DNA from: Protea cynaroides
Taxonomy: Eukaryota; Streptophyta; Magnoliopsida; Proteales; Proteaceae
Direction of reading: 5' to 3'
Assembly: GCA_028583415.1 (NCBI GenBank)
Contig: CM053267.1
Span: 18,235,814-18,299,813, forward strand
DNA: 64,000 nucleotides
Below are positions 56,602 through 64,000 of the stretch, piece after piece. The position numbers and the translations under genes were made by a program. A model generated the notes under the pieces. That model ran no database searches. It had not been told where the DNA came from and saw only the letters and a list, made by a program, of their open reading frames with translations. Numbering within the stretch: position 1 is the stretch's first letter; every line of letters starts with the position of its first letter.

Positions 56602-58000
56602 TCAATTCATATCTTTGGTCTGGTTTAAAGTTTGGAATACGCAATAGAAAGGTTCGGTGGTCAAAGGTTAACGTTTATTGACCCCTCCTCTATACACAGG
56701 GTGTGGAAGTCCGCCTAAAGGTTAACATTTATTGTCATCCCCATCCACCCTACCATGAACATTGTACAACAAAGGTTAACGTTTATTACTGTACAGTGCC
56801 ATACCAACACGTAAGCCCCTGCTGGCGAGGGCTTGCAAACTGGGCTCGCAACTAACCAATCCTAATGCCAAACAGTGAATCCAAGGCCTCACCCCAGCAT
56901 CCCTCAGAACGCCCATAGAGATAAAGCTAAGGCCCCCGGTAGAGTCAGAGACTACAAGGACCGAGACCACCTCCCCTGATACTCTACGATGTAATAGTTC
57001 TGCTAAAATAATGGCGATACAACGATGCTAATGCACAAGACTTGAGTTAGAGATAGAGCTAGAGTGCTGAGGCCCGGCCTATGACACCCCCTTGATACTC
57101 GCTAGCATCAAGTACACCAACCACACACATACATTTACATGCCTATTCCTATCATCTTCATCATCATCATGTTATAAACAATAAAGTAATTATGCATGAA
57201 ACAATTAATAGAAATATTGGATGACATGTTGAATGCACATTACAAGCATATTCACATAGAATCAAGCATAGCATTGGACTCAAGAAATAAAAATAGTTTG
57301 TTATTAACCAATTAGTTTAGATCTTGTTTCCTCACCTTTACTTGGTCGTAAGTCCTCTTTCAAGCTTTAAGAATCAACTATATATCGATATTATATCTCT
57401 AGAAAACCTAACCAAGTCAATAGAATTTAATTAGAATTAACTCAGACTTTAAAAAGCATGCTGCTAAATGGAGATCGATGCTAGGGTCGGAGTTTTGATC
57501 GACCCTGGGTGCGACCACCCCTATTCTGGACTTCCCAAACACTGGGGGTCGATGCTCAGGGTCAGGTAGGGTCGATTGGCCATCGACCCCCCATGCGACC
57601 CCTGTGGGTTTTGTCAATTTTTCTTCCTTCAATCCATTCTTCATGTTTGGGGTCCTATGGCTTGCTCCTACAGTCCATTCCACACATGTTCTATGGCTTA
57701 GAACTGTGGTTTATTCACCTATATGGCTTTCATGATTTCCCCCTTGATTTTTCATGAAAACCTAACCATGGGTGGATGATTTGGGTTCCTCCTAAATAAT
57801 CCCCTCTTCATTATCTACTCTAAGGTCTTAAGAAATTCATGGAGATAGTATCCATACTTGAGAACTATGCTTCTTCCTCTGAATCCCTTCTCCTTTGTCT
57901 TCTTCTCCACTTTCCTTCTCTTCTCCTTCTCTTCCTTCTCTTCTCTTTCTCTCAATCCAATTAGGGTTGTAAAAGGAGTGAAAGAGGCTTAGGGACGTCC

Positions 58001-58011
58001 TATTTATAGAG
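58001..58011 (-). promoter_or_regulatory. TATA box of array LTR 1
   Basis: Minus strand CTCTATAAATA, then GGACGTCCC. As the 5' LTR promoter it would drive the array genomic transcript. Confidence 0.7.
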
Positions 58012-59386
58012 TAGAAACTCCTAAAATAAGTCACATTGAGATTAGGAAGGAATCCCATTGAAATTAGGAAGGTTTCCTAATTTAAGTTTCGAACTATTTT
58101 TATCGATTACCGGGGGTCGATAGGGGGGTCGGAGATCCCGTCGACCCCTGGTCCTTAAAGTGTCCGACCCCCCATGTAAAACTGGGGTCGACGGGGGGGG
58201 GGGGGGTCCGACCCTCCCGTGCTGGGTATGCGACCCTCCCCTTATTTTGAGTGTTTTTGGGTCAGTTTAATATCTGAGATCGAGATCTCCTTCACGCACG
58301 TGATCTATTTGGTTCGGCTATGATGGGTAGACCTGGTTCAAGGTGGTAAGACTGGGTTAGTTTGATATGGGTCTTACATTGTTCCCTTGCATGTGAGTGA
58401 TGTTTGTTCCTATTCTAAGCTGTGGAAACTATCTTGAGCTAAGAAAAAGCCTAACAATTAATGAACTTAAATTAGGATTTCATTCCAACAAGTTTAACAC
58501 CCAAACTCATCGTTCGATCTCCAAAATATGTCTTGCAGACACTGTCTGATCGAGTCGACCAATGAGTCCACCGGACAAACCCTGTCATACTTTTCAAGAA
58601 CCATCGGTCGCCTCACCGGTCTCCTATACAGTCTACCGGTCAAGAGATTGGACAACTCCTAAGTCTTGTTCCAGGTTTGTCTTTTAGTCTAAATTCCTTC
58701 TAAATCGATTCTTTGGCTCGACAATGAAATTCATCCTATGGTCATTTTGTGGCCTTTAATTATTACTTTTCCTCATCTATTATAACCCTAGAAATTAACA
58801 TTATCATAGATTTATGTAAAAGTTTTCAAAATCATAATCATGGCATTGGATATGATCTGACACATCTCAATTTCACATCCTAGTACAGTCTAACCTTCTA
58901 CAGAGACAAGGGGACTTACTGTTGGCTCCTCAATGCAATTGGTTGGATTGCAACAATAATTCTCCTTACTGTAGAGCTTTTCTTCTTTTCTTTAAGCTTT
59001 CTTCCTCTCTAAGCTTCCTTCTCCTCCTTCTCTTCTCTTTCTAGGGTTTAAGATTGAACAAAAGAATGGGAGAAGATAGAGGGACGACCTCTATATAGAG
59101 AGAACGTATCCATATAGAGTCGATTCTTAATTAAGAGAGAGACCTCCTTAAATTAAGAAACTTTTCTAGTCTTGGAGTTAGATTCTGGGCTTGATGGGTC
59201 AACTCACTGGTCACCAAACCCGAGGATCGGACAACCTAACACTAGCGATCGAACAACCTACAAGTGACTGGTTTCTTTCCTGGCTTTATGGTTCTTCATA
59301 TGGTTGGTCCGCTTGACCCGGTTATGATGGGAAGACTTGGCATAACACGGTTAGACCGAGTTACTGGAGTGCGATCTTACATATTC

Positions 59387-59437
59387 AAAACAGGTAAGAA
59401 GCAATTTCGGGGATGAAATTTCTTTTAAGGGGGGATT
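59387..59437 (+). pseudogene. Chromovirus Q pol end and polypurine tract, after the insertion
   Basis: The reading resumes as KQVRSNFGDEISFKGG, aligning with the NNFGDEIFISRG end of array copy A. TTTTAAGGGGGGATT precedes the LTR. This in-frame continuation shows that LTR s inserted in Q's pol. Confidence 0.85.
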
Positions 59438-62041
59438 TGTAAGACCCGCACGCTGAAAAATCGTCTAATTAATTTTTTTGGCTTATATCAAATCTTCCTA
59501 ACATGAACCAAGTCAAACCAACAATGGAATAAACCGCACCGATGTGTTAGACGATGAAAATAAGTATGATATCCGACAGTAACCCAAACAAGGCCAAATC
59601 GGGCCAAAAATTTCCCCTTGTCCGGTCAGATGGCCTGTGTTGTGGTCTCCAGCCGAACACTCCAACCGTACAAGTTCTGGGTTCGATCCAAATAGGTCGA
59701 AACCCTAAAAATAGGTCCTATTGGGAAGAAAAGAATATTCCTTTTTTACTTATTTTAAACCCACGTGAATTAACTCCCAAACCCACTATCTCTCATGGGA
59801 GAAGGGAGTTAGATTTCCCAAACTCCCCACATGGAGACACATGGCGGAATATTCCCATGAAACCCTGGGAATAGAGTTTCACTCTAAGGGGGAAACTCCA
59901 AGTCATTTAAGACCCCTCTCTTGAACGTACAACCTCACAAACCCTAAGAGAAAGTTTGATGCGTTCTTGGAGAGTGAGGGAGAAGAGAAAGGGGAAAGAA
60001 GGAGCTGTGCTCGAGGAAAACCAAGCAACGACAAGCTTGGGACTACCTACGAACCACAAGGCATCATAGGTAACCTTCATCACCTCTCCAATGGTGTTAG
60101 ATGATCTAAAACCTAGTGTAAGTTTTTCCTTCCCAAAGATTGAAAGGGAATCTGGGATTCCTAAGGCTTACGCATGAGTTGCACTGCCTTCTTGGGCTAA
60201 AGAATGGTATGGAAACCAAAGGGAAGACCTATGAACCAACCCTCTTAACCTAGCCCTAGAGGTCTCCCTAACAATGTTGTACTGTGTCCGAAGGTAGAGG
60301 TCTCAAGCCCAACAAGAAAGAAACCTGACCATGGAATAAGGGTTACAAACTAACCCTAACCTCAAACTAAATTAGCATCAATAAAGCCACTTTGGAGGTC
60401 ATCCGAAAGGATGTCCGGGTGCAAATCTCGTACAAACAAGCATGACAAAAGACCTCCTAGTAAACTCCTCGGAGTGTCCAGTAGTAGGGTCTGGTCGCAG
60501 ACCTGTGCAACCGGACAGGCCTCTGGACACTCATAGAAGGTTTTGATTGTTTTCTAGAGGGATGTCTGGTTAAAAGCCTATCCATCTAGACAAGTCCAAC
60601 CAGACAAGTCTAGTATGGATTAAACATGAGTGCAAGGCAATGGTGTTGACACACATCGATACAACACAGTTCCCAAGTGCGATACATCATCGGTGATTAT
60701 CAACCTACAGTTAAATAATAACTAATTATAACTAATAAACCTAATATTAATGTAGGTATAGGTGTGAGTGAGTCAGGGCAAACCTCCATGCTGCAGATGG
60801 TGCATAGATCTAACTTACCAAGTGAGGGATAGTTTAACTTTATTTTACGGAGTGTTTTTAATCACCCTTGCATGTCTATGTTGCATTTTGTATGAATAAT
60901 ATGCCATCTAATATCTGTGATAACTCCTCATGCATTTGCATTCTTTTTATATGAATTGTCTGTGAAATCATGACGCCTGTTTAGTTTATGTGGAATATCG
61001 AAAAGGAGGGTTATGGGACCATCGACCTGGTAAACCTCATGGACACTGCTTTGCATCGCCATATACCTTAGCGGAGTTCTTTTGCGTCCAGGGGGTAGTC
61101 GCAGACTAGGCTCTCTACTAGGGTACGACCATAGGTGGGCATTGATTGTCATCTAGGAATGATTAGAGACATAGAATCCATGTTTGTAACCTTGCCTAGT
61201 AAGGAAGGGGTTAGGTACTGGTGTAAGGTTGGTGCGGGGGTAGTGACCTAGCAGTATTCATTGGAGCATCTCCGACTAGGGCCATCATGCACCAGGCCTA
61301 CAACATGGGTGGACACATGGCTACAGTAGGGTCTGCTGGGCAGGACAACCAAGTGCCCACACACTCTAGCACATGGGAAGTTGGACGAGCTCTGGGAGTG
61401 TAGTTGACTTCTTCCATAGTGTATAGCAAATATTATACCAGACCAAATCATGAATACCATCTCATGCATTATTGCTTGCTTGCATGTGCTGTCTTTCACT
61501 GAACTCATGTTGTGGAGCTCACCCGACGATATATCCTTTTTTGTAGATGATGATGCAAGTACTATAGTTGGAGACTTTGTCAGTGCTCCCATGATCTCCA
61601 ACCTTGCCGCTTAGAGACTCAGGGAGCCGATGATGAAGGACATAAAGAACCATGCAAGTGTGGTGACGGTGTCTTCGGCTAGACGGAGAGTTGTTGTTCT
61701 GCATAGATCTGCTGGATTATTTATTTATTTATTTATTTTTGGCTTATTTGGAACTCTAAATTTATATACTGATGGTTGTGGATGATGGGATTTAAATTTA
61801 GTTATGTCTTGATACAGTAGTTTGAAAAAGGTCTTTATTAATTTAACTATACCTAGAGTTACTTAGTTTCATTTAATATAGTCTTCCGCTATTTTATTTA
61901 TACTCTGATTTGTGATTTGTTATATGGGATATGATGGTTGGTTGTAATAAGCATGGTTTTTTCGCGAATCGTGGAAGGGTTGAGTTGGTTCATTGATGGT
62001 TCGACCTCACCTCCGATTGTGCTGAAAATCGAGGTGTGACA
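59438..62041 (+). mobile_element. LTR q: 3' LTR of chromovirus Q
   Basis: 2,604 bp, TGTAAGACCCGCACG to CGAGGTGTGACA. Motif blocks use CCGGAC/TCCGG words (about 59570-59640 and 60400-60600). The donor-like site is CATAGGTAACC (about 60068). The right flank TAATT (62042-62046) has no matching left copy in the window because Q's 5' end is missing. It is the most diverged of the plus LTRs. Confidence 0.85.
61530..61682 (+). pseudogene. Small LTR open frame of LTR q, broken
   Basis: DDDASTIVGDFVSAP, then a stop in the next block and a frameshift, after which CKCGDGVFG and a stop recover the Cys-x-Cys tail. Upstream the CTCACCC and TTTTTTGTAG words are present as in other copies. Confidence 0.55.
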
Positions 62042-62046
62042 TAATT

Positions 62047-62290
62047 GCCAACGCTTGCTTCATATACTAGCTCTATTCATATCCTTGACTCTTTTAATCC
62101 CCAAGCCTCCTTCCCTTTTTGGTTTACAAATGGCTTCCCAAGATATGAAGTGAAGTTTCCTTTCAAGAGATGGGCCTCCCCACAGGAATCTTGCAAACCT
62201 AGACTCCAGTTTATTATTTGTTTCACTAGAAATCCCAAAAATTCCAGACCAATAAAGATAACACCCTTCGAAGACCAATAAAGATAACAC
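62047..62290 (-). pseudogene. L1 ORF2 fragment (zf-RVT entry region)
   Basis: The minus strand reads CYLYWSGIFGIS, then FARFLWGG, HFISWEAICKPKREGGLGIKRVKDMNRAS. This is the plant L1 segment between RT and the zinc-binding domain (family W....C.PK..GGLGI..L...N.A). It stops at the right end of LTR q, where a frameshifted SKRWQL follows. Q therefore probably inserted in this L1. The left half is not found in the window. Confidence 0.85.
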
Positions 62291-63208
62291 CTACTGGTAA
62301 AATAGACTTTTCCCTCCTATGTCCAATGGGAGATGAATTATGACGCTATTGAGTGTTCTTGTTTTCGATTTATTTGATTTCATAATGATTTTTTTTTCTG
62401 CATATGACAATGTCGAAGGTAAGAATGGGTCCTTGTGTTTTGTTTTTGGTTAGGAAGTACCCTTTTTTTTTTTTTTATGGAATTTTACTGACATTTAATG
62501 AAAACGACTACCTGCATCTAGACAGGAATATATATATATCCTATGAACCTTTACTATTCCCTATTATTCGCATTGCGCCTTCCTTTGATAGCTTACGTGG
62601 AGGGCAAGAAGGCCTCCTTTCACGGGGCCCCAATCACTAGTGAGATACCATTTTAGAAGGATTAGAATTCTAACCTGACACTAGGTCAAGGATAGTCTCA
62701 AATAGATCGTTTCTATGAGGCGTAAAAAGATGCTTGAGCTAATAATTGGCCTAATAATAGCCCAAACAATGGCAAATTCGGTTTATGGCTTGTAAGGTAG
62801 ATTCTTTCCTAACCACTTTGGATTATTGAAATTATAGCCTTTGACCACTTAATTGTCTATTGGATCAAGACCTAGGGTTCTTATATTTTGACCTTTTGAT
62901 AAAGTATGTGAGAATATTGAACGCTAGATGGTCCTCTCTGTCAACGAAAACTGTCGAGTAAGATTAGAACCAGATCAGGTTCAGAGGCAAAAAATGATAA
63001 CAAGCGGGAATTTTCCATTACTTGTGACAATCAAGCAATATCATATTCACTAGAATAATCAATCGGACTACAATATTTTATGCCATTTTACCCAATATAA
63101 TAATCAAGGAAATTTTCATGGTTGGTTGCATCTTACTAAATAGAACACAAAAAATGAGAGGGTTTTTTAATTATAACAAACCTTGTTATAATTACATGTT
63201 GTAATGAG
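62291..63208. other. Unassigned AT-rich sequence
   Basis: No gene is seen. It contains a direct echo ACCAATAAAGATAACACC at about 62248 and 62275 (27-bp tandem duplication), T-runs at 62461-62476 and a (TA)-rich spot near 62530. No family is assigned. Confidence 0.4.
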
Positions 63209-63260
63209 GTTTGAGGTTTTATCAAAAAAAAAAAAAAAAAAAAAAAAAAGTTTGAGGTTT
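63209..63260. repeat. 26-bp poly(A) run bracketed by an 11-bp direct repeat
   Basis: GTTTGAGGTTT occurs at 63209-63219 and again at 63250-63260. Between them are only TATC and 26 adenines. The layout resembles a target duplication around a nearly empty retroposon insertion, but slippage could also explain it. Confidence 0.7.
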
Positions 63261-64000
63261 GTTCACTGTCAGATTTACATCAGTTTTTAAATGAAATATC
63301 AAAACTATCCCCTTATATATGGAAGTTTCCATATGGATGCAAGCACCGTCCCAGAAGAGAAGGATCCCTACAAAAACCATCACTAATAGCAGTACGTACA
63401 GTAAGGATATTATTTAGTATTATAAAACATTAGTAGTGGTAAAGGTTATTATATTTTATAAGGAAAATCTTTTATGGCCAATTAGTTCATCCAACAGAAT
63501 CTAAGTTCATGCTTATCCAGCTACCCTTCTCTCAGCTCATTTAGTCGAACTGTTCATATCACGAGTTGCATGTGCGAGTCATGGATTAACTCAGCTCAAA
63601 CAGTAACTGAGAATTTGTTCGAGATTGATTTCTGTTATTTTGTAATACTTTACCATCAACCTTAGCCTTTGTTTTTTTTCTTGACTCCTATAGAAAACTA
63701 GTTGATAAGAATATTTATACTACTTAAGATATCGACTTTTCTTTAATCAGTAAATATATATATACTATTATTTATTAAAGATCATTACAAGAATATATTG
63801 ATAAAGAGTAAAAGAATATAGAATTAACGTCTAGGCATACCCAGAAATACAAAAAAAAAAAATCTTTATAAATTTCTAGACCTCCTCCTCTGACATTGCC
63901 ATCAACAAGGGAAAGAACACAAAAATAAACAAAACACGAGAACATACAAAAGGAGAGCACCAAGGCCTTAGGCCTCAACGGGACAAACCCTATGGGGAAC
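63261..64000. other. Unassigned sequence at window end
   Basis: No coding region, RNA gene or recognised repeat is seen. A 67-codon hydrophobic frame at 63775-63978 (minus) has no domain. T-runs and (TA) words are low complexity. Confidence 0.4.

Larger units (their letters stand above)
40163..58378 (-). mobile_element. Tandem chromovirus array: LTR-internal-LTR-internal-LTR
   Basis: Three reversed LTRs (40163-42368, 48098-50381 and 56100-58378) alternate with two internal regions (42369-48097 and 50382-56099) of 5.73 and 5.72 kb. Each internal region has a primer-binding site at its 5' end and a polypurine tract at its 3' end. The whole 18,216 bp is flanked by one perfect 5-bp duplication, TTGTT (40158-40162 and 58379-58383), and the interrupted LTR s is continuous across it. 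No duplication separates the two copies at the middle LTR. So one insertion was later enlarged, or a dimer integrated. Confidence 0.93.
56100..58378 (-). mobile_element. Array LTR 1 (5' LTR)
   Basis: 2,279 bp, TGTCACACCCT to GGTCTTACA, followed by the target duplication TTGTT. Motif blocks lie at 57470-57605 and 58108-58245, the latter with a G-run (58195-58206). The donor-like site reads CAAGTATGG (about 57850). TATA lies at 58001-58011. It differs from LTR 2 and LTR 3 at several shared positions. Confidence 0.93.
39034..59381 (-). mobile_element. LTR s: reversed solo LTR in Q, carrying the tandem array
   Basis: On the plus strand it starts TATTACACCCC (a decayed TGTCACACCCC) and ends GATCTTACA, flanked by TATTC at 39029-39033 and 59382-59386. 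Without the array and its duplication it is about 2.13 kb. Motif blocks at 58548-58650 and 59190-59270 use a CCGGTC form. A reversed TATA lies at 59090-59100. Its two halves meet exactly at TTGTT, the array's target. Confidence 0.88.
38355..62041 (+). mobile_element. Chromovirus Q (Tekay-like), 3' half, split by nested insertions
   Basis: Plus-strand integrase C-terminus and chromodomain (38355-39033) continue across the insertion at 59387. They run to NFGDEISFKGG, a polypurine tract (59425-59434) and a 2.6-kb LTR (59438-62041). The inserted LTR s has a 5-bp TATTC duplication, and removing it restores the expected chromodomain-to-LTR order. Everything upstream of the integrase C-terminus is missing, apparently displaced by the Tat element and a deletion. 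Confidence 0.87.

Noticed and set aside
41822..58058. A 73-codon frame with a basic, Glu-rich middle shared by array LTRs (41822-42043, 49837-50058 and 57837-58058, minus)
   Set aside because: It spans the TATA box and the purine-rich leader, so it would start before the transcription start. It is kept only among the three recent array copies and not in older LTRs, so shared ancestry explains it.
1..64000. Host protein-coding genes, tRNA or rRNA genes
   Set aside because: Every domain that could be recognised belongs to copia, gypsy or LINE elements, and no cloverleaf or rRNA core was noticed. Spliced host exons shorter than about 60 codons cannot be excluded by eye.

Overview
The window looks like a repeat-dense intergenic block of a flowering-plant nuclear genome. 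It is AT-rich and full of Ty1/copia, Ty3/gypsy chromovirus (Tekay-like), Ty3/gypsy Tat, L1 and RTE sequence. I see no convincing host gene, tRNA or rRNA. Every recognisable coding region belongs to a transposable element and nearly all are broken by stops and frameshifts. The species cannot be named from sequence alone.

Layout. 1-690 is unassigned. 690-5450 is a 5'-truncated copia element whose reverse transcriptase is split by a 2,041-bp copia-type solo LTR (target duplication GTTAA). 5905-7110 holds an L1 RNase H remnant, a (TA)n tract and a reversed RTE LINE tail. 7868-12946 is a 5'-truncated L1 with a 13-bp target duplication, interrupted by a 3,013-bp reversed gypsy solo LTR (duplication ACTCG). 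13800-28237 is a pile of gypsy LTRs: one LTR abuts a truncated reversed LTR, then come four LTRs nested inside one another (z > a > b > c). About 29000-38354 is a decayed Tat-lineage element with gag, RT, two RNase H domains, integrase, a possible plant-mobile-domain-like extra region, 3' tandem repeats and one LTR.

38355-62041 is the 3' end of a plus-strand chromovirus (Q). It is split in its chromodomain region by a reversed solo LTR (s, duplication TATTC). That LTR is itself split by an 18.2-kb minus-strand tandem array, LTR-internal-LTR-internal-LTR (duplication TTGTT). 62047-64000 has a reversed L1 fragment and unassigned AT-rich DNA.

How the parts work together. The chromovirus LTRs, about 2.1-3.0 kb each when their insertions are removed, share one architecture in element orientation: TG start; a block of repeated GGTCG-type motifs; a TATA box followed by GACGTC; a purine-rich leader; a splice-donor-like AG/GTATGG; a second motif block; an acceptor-like TTTTTAG...CAG; and a small open frame ending in a Cys-x-Cys(-x2-Cys) tail, about 280 bp before the LTR end. 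The small frame recurs in at least nine LTRs in both orientations and at very different ages. Together with the paired motif blocks, it is the best candidate here for an undescribed element-encoded system.
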